The notes: generated by a model from the letters alone, not told the origin. A stretch of DNA of 64,000 nucleotides from Nocardioides sp. J54 (GCF_000519005.1 NZ_JAER01000003.1:93304-157303), one strand, 5' to 3'; shown: positions 1 to 9,222, counted from the first letter of the stretch. A program made the numbers and translations.

Positions 1-787
1 GCGGGGTGGAGTTCGCGGCGGTCATGGTGGCCGCCTCGCCCTTGCCGAAGACCGGCTTGAGCTTGGCCAGCTTCTCCAGCGAGGAGTCGGGGCGCAGGTT
101 GTTGTCGCGCTCGAGGCCGCGGAACGGGGTGATCAGGTCGTCCTGCCAGCCCTCGTCGTACGACGCCGCGAGCTTGTGGTGCGAGGAGACGGCCAGCTCG
201 TCCTGGGCCTCGCGGGTGATCTGCCATTCCAGCGCGGTCAGCGCCTGATGGTCCCCCATCGACAGCTTCGTGCGCGGCTCACCGTTGGACGGGATGGCCA
301 GGCCGATGTCGCCGGGGCGGATGGTGGCCAGGATCGCGAGGCGGTCCTTGGTGGAGCGCGCGTTGTTGAGCTGGATCAGCTTCTTGCGCAGCTTCTCGCC
401 GATCGCGATCGGCGCGTCGGAGGTGGTGTCCACGCCGCCGCCGATGCCGGAGTCGATCTGGCCGAGCTTGATCTTGTTCGCGATGTAGTTGATCGCCTGC
501 AGGCCGGTGCCGCACGCCTGCTGCAGGTCGACGGCCGGGGTCTCCGGCGCGAGGCGGGTGCTGAGCACGGACTCGCGGACCAGGTTGAAGTCGCGGCTGT
601 GCTTGAGCACGGCACCACCGGCGACCTCGCCGAGGCGCTCGCCCTCGAGGCCGAAGCGCGCCACCAGCCCGTCGAGGGCCGCGGTCAGCATCTCCTGGTT
701 GGACGCGGTGGCGTACGCGCCGTTGGAGCGGGCGAACGGGATCCGGTTACCGCCGAGTACGGCAGCACGGCGAACAGTGTTGGTCAT
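1..787 (-). CDS. fadA: Acetyl-CoA acetyltransferase / thiolase, FadA2-like (3' end outside window)
   Basis: Thiolase family enzyme joining or cleaving acyl-CoA and acetyl-CoA, likely in beta-oxidation or fatty-acid modification. The frame is open from an ATG at 787 to the window edge, so about 262 N-terminal residues are visible and the C-terminal His and Cys motifs lie outside. The nucleophile is Cys92 in the context QQACGTGLQA, and a typical glycine-rich stretch (GIGGGVDTTSD) follows. A GAGGA ribosome site lies about 8 bases before the ATG. It is divergent from fabG4-htdX, the same arrangement as Rv0243 (fadA2), Rv0242c and Rv0241c in Mycobacterium tuberculosis. The thiolase family is certain; the exact chain-length role is inferred. 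Confidence 0.93.
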   Translation of the reverse strand, partial: MTNTVRRAAVLGGNRIPFARSNGAYATASNQEMLTAALDGLVARFGLEGERLGEVAGGAVLKHSRDFNLVRESVLSTRLAPETPAVDLQQACGTGLQAINYIANKIKLGQIDSGIGGGVDTTSDAPIAIGEKLRKKLIQLNNARSTKDRLAILATIRPGDIGLAIPSNGEPRTKLSMGDHQALTALEWQITREAQDELAVSSHHKLAASYDEGWQDDLITPFRGLERDNNLRPDSSLEKLAKLKPVFGKGEAATMTAANSTP

Positions 788-851
788 GGATCAATCCTCA
801 CTCAGCGTGGCCCTCCGCAGAACCCTTTGAGGGCGAGATCACGAAATGTGG

Positions 852-878
852 ACTCAGAGTTACACATCTAGTTACATG
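852..878 (+). promoter_or_regulatory. Possible fabG4 promoter and operator between divergent lipid genes
   Basis: ACTCAGAGT (852-860) is an inverted repeat with a one-base centre. AGTTACA occurs at 858-864 and again at 870-876. TACATG (873-878) sits six bases before the fabG4 ATG, at the spacing of a leaderless -10 box, but its last base is G rather than T. No clear ribosome site precedes the ATG. The regulator is unknown. Confidence 0.3.
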
Positions 879-884
879 GTGCAC

Positions 885-2219
885 ATGACTGACAAGTACC
901 AGGGCTTCGTGAGCACCCCGATCGGCAAGCTCCTCGTCAAGAACCTCGGGCTGCCGAACCCCACCCGGCTCGAGCGCTACAAGGCCGGCGACCCGCTGGT
1001 CAAGGGCACCGTGCTCGTCGGCGGCCGCGGCCGGCTTGCCGAGTCGCTGCCCGGCCTCCTCGACGTCCTGGGTGTCACGTCGACGACCGCCCAGGCCGAC
1101 GGCGAGCGCTACAAGGGCCTCGTCTTCGACGCCTCCGGCATCACCTCCGTCGAGGAGCTCGTCGAGCTCCAGCAGTTCTTCACCCCGCTGATGCGCAGCC
1201 TCGAGAGCTGCGCGCGCATCGTCGTCATCGGCACGCCGCCGGCGCTGGTCGAGGGCAGCGAGCGGATCGCGCAGCGCGCGCTCGAGGGCTTCACCCGCAG
1301 CCTCGGCAAGGAGATCGGCAAGGGCGGCACCGTCCAGCTGGTCTACGTCGCCGAGGGCTACGAGGACTCGGTCCTCTCCACGCTCGGCTTCCTGCTGAGC
1401 CCCAAGTCGGCGTACGTCTCCGGCCAGGTCGTGCGCATCGGCGCCCACGACGAGCAGCACGGCTCCGCGCTCGCCGACTGGACCGCCCCGCTGGCCGGCA
1501 AGGTCGCGTTCGTGACCGGCGCGAGCCGCGGCATCGGCGAGGAGATCGCCCGCGTGCTGCACCGTGACGGTGCGACGGTCGTCGGCCTCGACGTGCCGCA
1601 GGCCGCCTCCGACCTGCAGAAGGTGATGAAGGAGATCGACGGCGACTGGCTGACCCTCGACATCACCTCGGTCGACGCGCCGCAGCGCATCGCGCACCAC
1701 CTCAAGGAGAAGCACGGCGGCGTCGACATCGTCGTGCACAACGCCGGCGTCACGATGGACAAGAAGCTGGCGAACCAGAACCCCGAGCGCTTCGGCAAGG
1801 TCCTCGAGATCAACCTCGCCGCGCCGGAGAAGATCACCGCCGAGCTGCTCGAGCAGGGCGTCGTCAACGCCAACGGCCGCATCATCGGCGTCGCGTCGAT
1901 CGCCGGCATCGCGGGCAACCTGGGCCAGACCAGCTACGCCGCCTCCAAGGCCGGCGTCATCGGCCTGGTCGACTCGCTCAGCGAGAAGCTCTCGGACGGC
2001 ATCACCGTCAACGCGGTGGCGCCGGGCTTCATCATCACCCAGATGACCGCCGCCGTGCCGTTCGCGACCCGCGAGGTCGGCCAGCGCCTCAACGCCATGT
2101 CGCAGGGCGGCCTGCCGGTCGACGTCGCCGAGACCATCGCGTGGTACGCCTCCCCCGCCTCGACCGCCGTCAACGGCAACGTCGTGCGGGTGTGCGGCCA
2201 GATGATGCTGGGGGCCTGA
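885..2219 (+). CDS. fabG4: 3-oxoacyl-ACP reductase, FabG4-type (long high-molecular-weight SDR)
   Basis: NAD(P)H-dependent 3-oxoacyl thioester reductase of about 444 residues, the long FabG4 type rather than the 245-residue housekeeping FabG. An N-terminal flavodoxin-like domain (about 1-200) precedes a classical SDR domain with TGASRGIG at 211-218 and catalytic Ser338, Tyr351 and Lys355 (SYAASK). The C-terminus (NVVRVCGQMMLGA) closely matches mycobacterial FabG4 as I recall it. The frame opens at 846, but MTDKYQGF at 885 matches the family start better. It is followed after two bases by the MaoC-type hydratase, so the pair likely performs consecutive reduction and dehydration on the same substrates, together with the divergent thiolase. 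Confidence 0.93.
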   Translation: MTDKYQGFVSTPIGKLLVKNLGLPNPTRLERYKAGDPLVKGTVLVGGRGRLAESLPGLLDVLGVTSTTAQADGERYKGLVFDASGITSVEELVELQQFFTPLMRSLESCARIVVIGTPPALVEGSERIAQRALEGFTRSLGKEIGKGGTVQLVYVAEGYEDSVLSTLGFLLSPKSAYVSGQVVRIGAHDEQHGSALADWTAPLAGKVAFVTGASRGIGEEIARVLHRDGATVVGLDVPQAASDLQKVMKEIDGDWLTLDITSVDAPQRIAHHLKEKHGGVDIVVHNAGVTMDKKLANQNPERFGKVLEINLAAPEKITAELLEQGVVNANGRIIGVASIAGIAGNLGQTSYAASKAGVIGLVDSLSEKLSDGITVNAVAPGFIITQMTAAVPFATREVGQRLNAMSQGGLPVDVAETIAWYASPASTAVNGNVVRVCGQMMLGA

Positions 2220-2221
2220 CC

Positions 2222-3067
2222 ATGGCCCTCCCCGTGATGCTGAAGGCCGCCCTGCCGGCGGTCCCCGGCGTGAACCAGCTGCCGGGCATCAAGAAGACCG
2301 GCCGCACGCTCCCGGACCTCACGCTCGAGCGCACGGACGTGGTCGTGGAGCGCTCGGCCGTGGAGCGGTACGCCGCCGTCTGCGGCTTCCCGAACCGCGA
2401 CGTCGCACCGGTCCCCTACCTGCACATGCTCGCGTTCCCGCTGCACATGCAGCTGATGACCGACGCGGCCTTCCCCTTCCCGGCCATCGGCTCGGTGCAC
2501 CTGGAGAACACGATCGTCCAGCACCGACCGGTCGCCATCGGCGAGACGGTGTCGCTGCGGCTGAGGGCCCAGAACCTGCGGGCCAGCACCAAGGGCCGGG
2601 CGTGGGACATGAACGTCACCGGCACGGTCGGCGACGAGGTCGTGTGGGAGTCGGTGTCGACGTACCTGCGCGTCGGCGGCGGCGACAAGGAGCACGGCGA
2701 CCCGGGCATGAGCCTGGCGAAGGTCGAGGCGAAGGGCCCGGTCTGGAGCATCCCGGAGAACATCGGCCGCACCTACGGCGCCGTGTCCGGTGACCGGAAC
2801 CCGATCCACCTCTACCCGCTGACCGCCAGGGCGCTCGGCTTCCCGCGCCACATCGCCCACGGCATGTGGAGCAAGGCGCGTTGCATCGCCGCGCTGGAGA
2901 ACCGGCTGCCCGACGCAGTGAAGGTCGAGGTCGCCTTCAAGAAGCCGATCTTCCTGCCGGGCAAGGCGCAGTTCGGCGCCGATCGCACCGACAGCGGCTG
3001 GGACTTCACCCTGGTGAACCCGAAGAACGGCGCACCGCACCTGCTGGGCCGCACGACGGCACTCTGA
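2222..3067 (+). CDS. htdX: MaoC-like (R)-3-hydroxyacyl-thioester dehydratase, HtdX-type
   Basis: Double hot-dog enoyl hydratase/dehydratase of 281 residues, the usual length of mycobacterial HtdX. It should interconvert (R)-3-hydroxyacyl and trans-2-enoyl thioesters. The hydratase-2 motif YGAVSGDRNPIH lies near residue 185, with catalytic Asp191 and His196. A second conserved patch, HIAHGMWSKAR, follows. The open frame extends upstream into fabG4, but ATG 2222, two bases after the fabG4 stop, gives the family N-terminus (MALPVMLKAALP). It is the second gene of a fabG4-htdX operon and ends at a strong hairpin. The natural substrate (fatty-acid synthesis or a specialised lipid) cannot be told from sequence. 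Confidence 0.92.
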   Translation: MALPVMLKAALPAVPGVNQLPGIKKTGRTLPDLTLERTDVVVERSAVERYAAVCGFPNRDVAPVPYLHMLAFPLHMQLMTDAAFPFPAIGSVHLENTIVQHRPVAIGETVSLRLRAQNLRASTKGRAWDMNVTGTVGDEVVWESVSTYLRVGGGDKEHGDPGMSLAKVEAKGPVWSIPENIGRTYGAVSGDRNPIHLYPLTARALGFPRHIAHGMWSKARCIAALENRLPDAVKVEVAFKKPIFLPGKAQFGADRTDSGWDFTLVNPKNGAPHLLGRTTAL

Positions 3068-3078
3068 GCGGTACGACG

Positions 3079-3110
3079 AAGGGCCGGTCCCCACGCGGGG
3101 GCCGGCCCTT
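3079..3110. terminator. Strong bidirectional hairpin between htdX and tesB
   Basis: AAGGGCCGGTCCCC, a four-base loop, then GGGGGCCGGCCCTT: a 14-bp stem with one G-U pair. It lies between two convergent genes, and its A/T ends give a short U run in both directions. It probably terminates transcription from both sides. Confidence 0.8.
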
Positions 3111-3128
3111 CTCGTCCGTCCGGGACGG

Positions 3129-4001
3129 TCAGCGTGCGGGGCGCGGCCGGATCAGGCCCTCCTGGGCCACGGTCGCGACCAGGGTGCCGTCCTGGGTGAA
3201 GATCCGGCCGAGCGCGAGTCCGCGGCCGCCGCTGGCCGACGGCGACCACTGGTCGTAGAGCCACCACTCGTCGGCGCGGAAGGGCCGGTGGAACCAGATC
3301 GTGTGGTCGAGCGAGGCCATCTGGACCTCGTGCGGCCCGGACTGGGGGTGCGCCGCGAGGGTCGCGCCGAGCAGGGACACGTCGCTGGCGTAGGTGAAGG
3401 TCGCGAGGTGCTCCAGCGGCTCGTCGCTGAGCGGGCCGTCGACCCGGATCCAGACCTGGGTCCGCGACGGGCGCATCGGGTCCTCCTCGATGCCGCCGTG
3501 GCCGGAGTTGCCCAGCCAGCGCACGTCGAGCGCCGCCCACTCCTTGCTGAGCCCGTCGTCGGCGCCGCGCTCGGTCATCAGCTGCATCATGTCCAGGCCC
3601 TCCTCGGGAGGCCGGACCTCGGGCATGACGTCCTGGTGCTCCAGGCCCTCCTCGGGGCGCTGGAAGTTCAGCGACTGGTAGTAGATCGGCCGGCCGTGCT
3701 GGCGGGCGAGGACGCGGCGGGTCGAGAACGACTTGCCGTCGCGGATCCGCTCGACGTCGTAGATGATCGGCACGTTGTAGTCGCCGGGCAGCAGGAAGTA
3801 CGAGTGCAGCGAGTGCACCTGGAAGCCCTCGGGGACCGTCCGAGACGCGGCGATGAGCGCCTGCGCGGCCACCTGACCGCCGTACACGCGCTGGCGGATC
3901 GTCTCGGGCTGCTGGCCGCGGAACAGGTCGGTGTCGAGCTGTTCGAGGTCCAGGAGGTCGACGAGCTTCTTCGTCGCCTCCCCCATCACGCGGTCGGTCA
4001 C
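3129..4001 (-). CDS. tesB: Acyl-CoA thioesterase II (TesB family)
   Basis: Double hot-dog acyl-CoA thioesterase, 290 residues, hydrolysing medium- and long-chain acyl-CoA to free acid and CoA. The N-terminal pattern FRGQQPETIRQRVYGGQVAAQAL and the HSLHSYFLLPGD stretch are hallmarks of the family. The C-terminal hot-dog contains SLDHTIWFHRPF. The start is a GTG at 4001 that overlaps the stop of the upstream PAC2 gene as GTGA, so the two are translationally coupled; an ATG five codons in is an alternative. The gene ends at the bidirectional hairpin shared with htdX. The family is certain. Confidence 0.93.
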   Translation of the reverse strand: MTDRVMGEATKKLVDLLDLEQLDTDLFRGQQPETIRQRVYGGQVAAQALIAASRTVPEGFQVHSLHSYFLLPGDYNVPIIYDVERIRDGKSFSTRRVLARQHGRPIYYQSLNFQRPEEGLEHQDVMPEVRPPEEGLDMMQLMTERGADDGLSKEWAALDVRWLGNSGHGGIEEDPMRPSRTQVWIRVDGPLSDEPLEHLATFTYASDVSLLGATLAAHPQSGPHEVQMASLDHTIWFHRPFRADEWWLYDQWSPSASGGRGLALGRIFTQDGTLVATVAQEGLIRPRPAR

Positions 4002-4948
4002 GCCTGTCCTCCGGTCTCGTCAGGGCCCTCCAGGCCGGCAAGGAACTGCTCGAACTGCTGACCGATCTCCTCACCGGTCGGCAGGGGCTCGTCCTCGGCG
4101 AGGAGGCTGCTGCCCTCCGCCTCGGCACGGGCGAAGGTGTCGTACTGCTGCTCCAGCGCGGTCACGACGTCCTGCACCTCCTCGTTGGCGGAGAGGTAGC
4201 GGGCGATCTCCTCGTCGCGCTGCTCGGCCAGCTCGCCGAGCTCGTTGAGGTCGATGGTGAGCCGCGCGGCGAGCTCGACGTGCTCGAGCAGGCTGCGCGC
4301 CGCGCGCGGGTAGTCGAGCTGGGCGAGGTAGTGCGGGACGTGCGCGACGAAGCCCTGCGCGTCGTGGCCCCACTCGCCGAGGCGGATCTCGAGCAGCGCC
4401 TGCGCGCTGCCGGGCACGCGCAGCTCGCCGCGCCACGGGCTGGTGCCGGTCAGCAGGTCGGGGTTGTTGGCGTGGTGGGTGATCGCGATCGGCCGGGTGT
4501 GCGGGACCGCCATCGGCACCGAGCCGATCGACACGACGAGGTCGACGCGGAACCGCTCGACCACCTCGCGCACCGCGCGGCAGAACGCCTCCCAGCGGAT
4601 GTCGGGCTCCGGGCCGTGCAGCAGCAGGTACGGCGTGCCGCCGTGGTCGTGGAGCAGGCGCACCACCAGCCGGGGCGCCTCGTAGCCCTCGTAGTGGTCC
4701 CGGGCGAAGGTCATCGGTGGGCGCCGCGCCCGGTAGTCGTGGAGCTGGTCCACGTCGAAGGTCGCGACGACCACCCCGCCTCCCTCGGGCGTCGACGCCC
4801 CGGTGCGAACCAGGTGGCGGCAGGCGAGGGCACCCGCGTTCCCTGCGTCGAGGAAGCCGTCCAGGGCGACCACCATCCGCAGGGTCTCGACGTCGGCGAG
4901 CTCGGGCACCTCGTCGACGATGTGGACGAGGCGGGTCGGCGAAGTCAC
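3998..4948 (-). CDS. PAC2 family protein (proteasome assembly chaperone-like)
   Basis: Actinobacterial PAC2 (proteasome assembly chaperone 2) superfamily protein, 316 residues, of unproven function. Typical segments include VVALDGFLDAGNAGALACRHL near the N-terminus, LLHGPEPDIRWEAF and VVSIGSVPMAVPHTRP in the middle, and an acidic helical C-terminus (about residues 225-316) that looks coiled. There is no signal peptide. The GTG start at 4948 lies six bases after a TAGGCT -10 box, which suggests a leaderless transcript. It is coupled by a 4-nt overlap to the TesB thioesterase. No proteasome gene is in the window, so a link to proteasome assembly rests only on family name. Confidence 0.88.
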   Translation of the reverse strand: MTSPTRLVHIVDEVPELADVETLRMVVALDGFLDAGNAGALACRHLVRTGASTPEGGGVVVATFDVDQLHDYRARRPPMTFARDHYEGYEAPRLVVRLLHDHGGTPYLLLHGPEPDIRWEAFCRAVREVVERFRVDLVVSIGSVPMAVPHTRPIAITHHANNPDLLTGTSPWRGELRVPGSAQALLEIRLGEWGHDAQGFVAHVPHYLAQLDYPRAARSLLEHVELAARLTIDLNELGELAEQRDEEIARYLSANEEVQDVVTALEQQYDTFARAEAEGSSLLAEDEPLPTGEEIGQQFEQFLAGLEGPDETGGQA

Positions 4949-4954
4949 GTGAGA

Positions 4955-4960
4955 AGCCTA
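4955..4960 (-). promoter_or_regulatory. -10 box of a probable leaderless promoter for the PAC2-tesB operon
   Basis: On the minus strand TAGGCT is followed by six bases and then the GTG start at 4948. There is no ribosome site. The same hexamer and spacing recur before other genes in this window. Confidence 0.55.
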
Positions 4961-5013
4961 TTCCCCGCACCCCGGTGACCGGTCGGAAGGCGGCTGTGAC
5001 GCTCGTCCTGCCC

Positions 5014-5090
5014 GTCTGCCGGTCTGCCGGTCTGCCGGTCTGCCGGTCTGCCGGTCTGCCGGTCTGCCGGTCTGCCGGTCTGCCGGTCTG
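5014..5090. repeat. 8-bp tandem repeat array, unit GTCTGCCG, nine full copies plus a partial
   Basis: Nine identical copies of GTCTGCCG followed by GTCTG fill the space between the stop of the lipoprotein gene (5097) and the promoter of the PAC2 gene. The array is essentially perfect, so it is young or actively maintained by slippage. It lies just downstream of the lipoprotein stop codon and does not encode part of either gene. A change of copy number would alter the distance between the two genes but no reading frame that I trust. Confidence 0.95.
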
Positions 5091-5096
5091 GCAGCG

Positions 5097-6374
5097 TCAG
5101 CCGTAGGTGGTCGTCATCATGGCCACGCCGCGCCGGACGAGGCTGGGGCCGTCGATGCCCAGCACGTCGGGCAGCACCCGGTCCTGGTCGGCGCCGCCGG
5201 CGAGCTGCTCCAGCAGCCCGAGCAGGGTGGACTCGCCGTAGGTGGCGGCGACGTACTCGCACACCCACCACGACACGGCGTACCACGCCTCGGCGTCGGT
5301 GCTGCCGAACTCGGCGTGCCCCGGGAGGTCGGTCGCCGACGCGCCCACGTCCAGCGCGCGCGACGGGAGCCGCCGCTGGCCCGGCGACATCGAGCGGACG
5401 GAGGCGTACTCCGCGATGCCCTCGCTGAGCCACAGCGGCGCGCCGCGGCCGCGGGCACCGAGCAGTGCGTGGGTGAGCTCGTGGCGCACCAGGCGGCCGA
5501 GCACGGCAGACGGCTCGTCGAGGACGCGCGGGTTCACGAAGATCCGGTACGACGCCACGCCCCTGCCCGGCGCGGCCGCGTCCACCGGCACCGCGATCGT
5601 CAGCCCGTCGACGCGGTCGGGGTCGCCGACGGTCTGCCCGGCGAGCCCGTCGAGGAAGGACAGGTCCTGCACGGCGTAGACGACGACCCCGTCGAGGGCC
5701 GGGGAGGCGTCGTCGGAGCCGACGACGCTGCGGACGTCGGACCGGCCGCTGCTGGCGGCGTCGAGCACCTGCCAGGCGTCCTCGTCGGTCCAGGAGTCGA
5801 AGATGCCGAGCACCCCGGCCGCCTGCTCGACGTGGATGGCGTGCAGGTCCCACGGCTGGGCGTTGCCGGGGTGCTGCTCCTCCCACGCGTAGTCGGTCGT
5901 CGAGCCGACGACCAGGCGGGAGCCGTCCCGGGTGGGCACGAAGCGGTAGCGGTCGCGGGTGCGGACCGGCGCAGCGTCGTACCCTTCCAGCGCGAGGGCG
6001 ACGACCACCTCGGCCCAGTACTCCGTGCTGTCCACCCCGCTGCCGTCGACCGGGGTGATGGTGTCGGGCAGGACCCGCAGCCGCAGCCGGCCGACGGGCA
6101 GCTGGGCGATGTTGTCGAAGTACACCTGCTGGGTGTCGACGAGGCCGGCATCCGAGCGGTCCAGGGTCGCGCGGAAGCGGGCGAGGTCACCGCGGCGCAG
6201 GGACGCGGCGCGCTGGTCCAGCGTGGCCTGCATCCGCGCGGCCACGTCCTCGTAGGCGGAGCCGCCGTGGGTCGGCGGCGGCGGGTCGTCGGAGCAGGCC
6301 GTCAGCGGCAGGAGCGCCGCGCAGGCGAGCGCCGCGAGGCGGCGCCTGGCCAGCTCACCGGCTCCTGTCGGCAT
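5097..6374 (-). CDS. Predicted secreted lipoprotein with HExxH metallopeptidase-like domain
   Basis: Lipoprotein of 425 residues with a basic N-terminus, a hydrophobic stretch and lipobox LTAC (lipidated Cys27). The C-terminal half has HELTH at 298-302 and SEGIAEY with Glu318, the zinc-ligand spacing of gluzincin (MA clan) peptidases. The N-terminal half (about 45-170) resembles a SnoaL/NTF2-like fold only in general look. It starts inside the last 20 bases of dxs and is therefore coupled to it, though no isoprenoid link is evident. The stop abuts the GTCTGCCG array. I do not recognise a named family; extracytoplasmic zinc peptidase is an inference from the motif. Confidence 0.8.
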   Translation of the reverse strand: MPTGAGELARRRLAALACAALLPLTACSDDPPPPTHGGSAYEDVAARMQATLDQRAASLRRGDLARFRATLDRSDAGLVDTQQVYFDNIAQLPVGRLRLRVLPDTITPVDGSGVDSTEYWAEVVVALALEGYDAAPVRTRDRYRFVPTRDGSRLVVGSTTDYAWEEQHPGNAQPWDLHAIHVEQAAGVLGIFDSWTDEDAWQVLDAASSGRSDVRSVVGSDDASPALDGVVVYAVQDLSFLDGLAGQTVGDPDRVDGLTIAVPVDAAAPGRGVASYRIFVNPRVLDEPSAVLGRLVRHELTHALLGARGRGAPLWLSEGIAEYASVRSMSPGQRRLPSRALDVGASATDLPGHAEFGSTDAEAWYAVSWWVCEYVAATYGESTLLGLLEQLAGGADQDRVLPDVLGIDGPSLVRRGVAMMTTTYG

Positions 6375-8268
6375 CGAGCAGCGCGGCCCCGTCGGGGTCC
6401 GCGGGCTCGGCGGTGATGTCGTGGACCGCCTGCAGCGCGATGGCCGACGAGGTCAGGCCGACCTGCTCGAGGATCGCCGCGCGCTTGGCGTGGTCGAGGA
6501 ACTGCTGAGGGATGCCGTGCAGGCGCACCGGGGTGCGGATGCCGGCCTCGGCCATGGTCTGCAGCAGGACGGCGCCCACTCCCCCGACGACGCCGTTGTC
6601 CTCGATGGTGACGACGCGGCGGTGGCTGCGGGCGAGCTCGAGCAGGGCGGGGTCGACCGGCTTGACCCAGCGGGGGTCGACGACGGTCACGCCGATGCCC
6701 TGGTCGCGCAGCCGGGCGGCGACGTCGACGGCGACGGGGGCCATCGCGCCGACCGAGACCACGAGCACGTCCTGCTCGCCCTCGCGCACCAGCACGTCGC
6801 AGCCGCCGACCGTGTCGATCGCCTCGACGTCGGCGGGCGGCGGTCCCTTGGGGAAGCGGACGACGGTCGGGGCGTCGGAGACCTCCACGGCCTCGTCGAG
6901 CAGCTCGCGCATCCGCGGGACGTCGCGCGGCGCGGCGAGCCGCAGCCCGGGCACGACCTGGAGGATCGACATGTCCCACATGCCGTTGTGGCTGGCTCCG
7001 TCGTCGCCGGTGACGCCGGAGCGGTCGAGCACGAAGGTGACGCCGCACTTGTGCAGCGCCACGTCCATCAGGACCTGGTCGAAGGCCCGGTTGAGGAAGG
7101 TGGCGTAGACGGCGAAGACCGGGTGCAGCCCGCCCATGGCGAGCCCGGCCGCGGAGGTCGCGGCGTGCTGCTCGGCGATGCCCACGTCGAAGGTGCGGTC
7201 CGGGAAGCGCCTCTGGAACTCGTCGAGGCCGACAGGGTGCATCATCGCCGCGGTGATCGCGACGACGTCGGGGCGGCGCTCGCCGATGGTGACGACGTGC
7301 TCGGCGAAGTGGTCGGTCCAGATCGGGCCCTTGGGCTTCTCGGCGCCGGTCTGCACGTCGAAGGGGCCGGGGGCGTGGAACTGGTCGGCCTCGTGCCGCT
7401 CCGCCGGGTCGTAGCCGTAGCCCTTGCGGGTGATGGCGTGCACGATCACCGGGCCGCCGAACTTCTTCGCCTGGGAGAGTGCCTGCTCCATCGCGCCGCG
7501 GTCGTGGCCGTCGACCGGCCCGACGTACTTGAGCCCGAGGTCCTCGAAGAGGCCCTGCGGGGCGAGCGCGTCCTTGATGCCCTTCTTCATGGCGTGCAGG
7601 GCGTCGTAGGCCGCGGGGCCGACGCCCGGGACGGCGTTGAGCCGCTTCTTGACCACCTCGAGCAGGGTCTCGTAGCGCGGGTCGGTGCGCAGCGAGGTCA
7701 GTGCGGTCGCGAGGCCGCCGATGGTCGGGGTGTAGGAGCGGCCGTTGTCGTTGACGACGATGACCAGCCGGCTGTCGTGCTGGATCGCGATGTTGTTGAG
7801 CGCCTCCCAGGCCATGCCGCCGGTCAGGGCGCCGTCGCCGATGACGGCGACGGTGTGGCGGTCCTCGCCGCGGATCGCGTACGCCTTCGCGAGGCCGTCG
7901 GCGTAGCTGAGCGCGGTAGAGGCGTGGGAGTTCTCGACCAGGTCGTGCTCGGACTCGGCCTGGCTCGGGTAGCCGCTGAGCCCGCCCTCGCGGCGCAGCG
8001 AGGCGAAGTCACCGGCCCGACCGGTGACCAGCTTGTGCACGTAGGACTGGTGGCCGGTGTCGAAGACGACCTTGTCGCGCGGCGAGTCGAAGACCCGGTG
8101 GATCGCCAGGGTCAGCTCGACGACACCCAGGTTGGGCCCGAGGTGACCGGAGTTGGTCGCGACGGTCCGGATCATCAGGTCGCGGATCTCGGCCGCGAGC
8201 TGGGTCAGCTCGTCCTCGGACAGGCCGCGCAGGTCGCGCGGTGCGGTGATCTGGTCGAGGACAGCCAT
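6355..8268 (-). CDS. dxs: 1-deoxy-D-xylulose-5-phosphate synthase
   Basis: Thiamine-diphosphate enzyme that condenses pyruvate and glyceraldehyde-3-phosphate, the first step of the MEP isoprenoid pathway. It is 637 residues, the usual size. Visible landmarks are [16 protein letters not shown] near residue 40, the ThDP motif [16 protein letters not shown], the DGHD segment, and the transketolase pyrimidine-binding region [17 protein letters not shown]. The frame opens with GTG at 8277, but ATG 8268 ([16 protein letters not shown]) has an AGTGGGG ribosome site and matches actinobacterial Dxs. It follows the strictosidine-synthase-like gene by 18 bases and overlaps the lipoprotein gene by 20. 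Confidence 0.98.
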   Translation of the reverse strand: MAVLDQITAPRDLRGLSEDELTQLAAEIRDLMIRTVATNSGHLGPNLGVVELTLAIHRVFDSPRDKVVFDTGHQSYVHKLVTGRAGDFASLRREGGLSGYPSQAESEHDLVENSHASTALSYADGLAKAYAIRGEDRHTVAVIGDGALTGGMAWEALNNIAIQHDSRLVIVVNDNGRSYTPTIGGLATALTSLRTDPRYETLLEVVKKRLNAVPGVGPAAYDALHAMKKGIKDALAPQGLFEDLGLKYVGPVDGHDRGAMEQALSQAKKFGGPVIVHAITRKGYGYDPAERHEADQFHAPGPFDVQTGAEKPKGPIWTDHFAEHVVTIGERRPDVVAITAAMMHPVGLDEFQRRFPDRTFDVGIAEQHAATSAAGLAMGGLHPVFAVYATFLNRAFDQVLMDVALHKCGVTFVLDRSGVTGDDGASHNGMWDMSILQVVPGLRLAAPRDVPRMRELLDEAVEVSDAPTVVRFPKGPPPADVEAIDTVGGCDVLVREGEQDVLVVSVGAMAPVAVDVAARLRDQGIGVTVVDPRWVKPVDPALLELARSHRRVVTIEDNGVVGGVGAVLLQTMAEAGIRTPVRLHGIPQQFLDHAKRAAILEQVGLTSSAIALQAVHDITAEPADPDGAALLDADRSR

Positions 8269-8286
8269 GGGCCCCACTTTATGCGC

Positions 8287-9222
8287 TCACAGGTCGTGGA
8301 CCGCGATCGCCGGCTCGTGCAGGCTGCCCATCCACAGCCGCCCGTCGTGCTCCCGCACGCCGGTGACCATGTGGTACGACGCACCGTGCTCGGCCGGGCG
8401 GACGTCGACGTCGTGCACGAGGCGGCCCTGGTCGTCGTACGCGAGCGCGCGGACGGTCTCCTTCGGCTTCGGCTGCACCGCCTCGGGCAGGGCGGTGGCG
8501 AGCCGGCGCAGGGCCATCGGGCCGTGCTGGAGCCGCTCCACGACCGGGTCGGTCGGGCTGGCGATGCTGACCCAGACCAGCCCGTCGCTGCCGCGGGCGA
8601 TGTTGTCGGGGTAGCCCGGCAGGTCGGTGACCAGGAAGTCGCGCTCACCGGCGCGGGGTCCGCTCGTCCAGTAGCGCACCACGGTGCGGGCGCCGGTCTC
8701 CGCGACGCACACGAAGTCCTCGGCCGCCGAGAGCGTGACCCCGTTGGCGAAGGCGAGTCCGTCGAGCACGACCGAGACGGTGCCGTCCGGCGCGCGGCGC
8801 AGCAGCCGACCGGTGCGGGTGTTGCGGACGAAGTCGTGCTTCCACTGCTCGATCCCGAACTGCGTGGACGAGTCCGACCACCACAGCGTGCCGTCGGACG
8901 CGATGGCGCCGTTGTTGCAGAACTTCATCGGCCGTCCGCCCACGCCGTCGGTGACCAGGTCGAGGTGACCGCTCGCGGGGTCGACCCAGAGCAGGCCGCG
9001 GCGGGCGTCGCACACGAGCAGCCGGCCGTCGGGGGCGAGCTCGAGGCCCAGCGGACGCCCGCCCGTGTGGGCGACCCGATCGATGCGGCGACCGTCGTGG
9101 GAGACGCGGAAGATCGCGCCGTCCTCGGTCCCGGTGAACACGCAGCCCTCGTCGGGCCCGGAGGTGGCGACCACGACGTCCTCGGCACCGTGGCCGGGGA
9201 CGGCGAACGCGGAGAAGGTCAT
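8287..9222 (-). CDS. SMP-30 / strictosidine-synthase-like beta-propeller protein
   Basis: Six-bladed beta-propeller of 311 residues in the SMP-30/gluconolactonase/strictosidine-synthase superfamily. The segment FANGVTLSAAEDFVCVAETG, then TVVRYWTSGPRAGE and LPGYPDNIARGSDGLVWVS, is the strictosidine-synthase signature region. MKFCNNGAIASDGTLWWSDS precedes it. There is no signal peptide, so it is cytoplasmic. Bacterial members are usually lactonases or esterases; alkaloid synthesis is not implied. The ATG at 9222 overlaps the NUDIX stop (ATGA), and dxs starts 18 bases downstream, so it belongs to the minus-strand operon. Confidence 0.85.
   Translation of the reverse strand: MTFSAFAVPGHGAEDVVVATSGPDEGCVFTGTEDGAIFRVSHDGRRIDRVAHTGGRPLGLELAPDGRLLVCDARRGLLWVDPASGHLDLVTDGVGGRPMKFCNNGAIASDGTLWWSDSSTQFGIEQWKHDFVRNTRTGRLLRRAPDGTVSVVLDGLAFANGVTLSAAEDFVCVAETGARTVVRYWTSGPRAGERDFLVTDLPGYPDNIARGSDGLVWVSIASPTDPVVERLQHGPMALRRLATALPEAVQPKPKETVRALAYDDQGRLVHDVDVRPAEHGASYHMVTGVREHDGRLWMGSLHEPAIAVHDL

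Noticed and set aside
5014..5090. CRISPR-like array
   Set aside because: The unit is 8 bp with no spacers; it is a simple tandem repeat.
8287..9222. True strictosidine synthase for alkaloids
   Set aside because: Only family-level similarity in a housekeeping-like operon; no alkaloid genes nearby.
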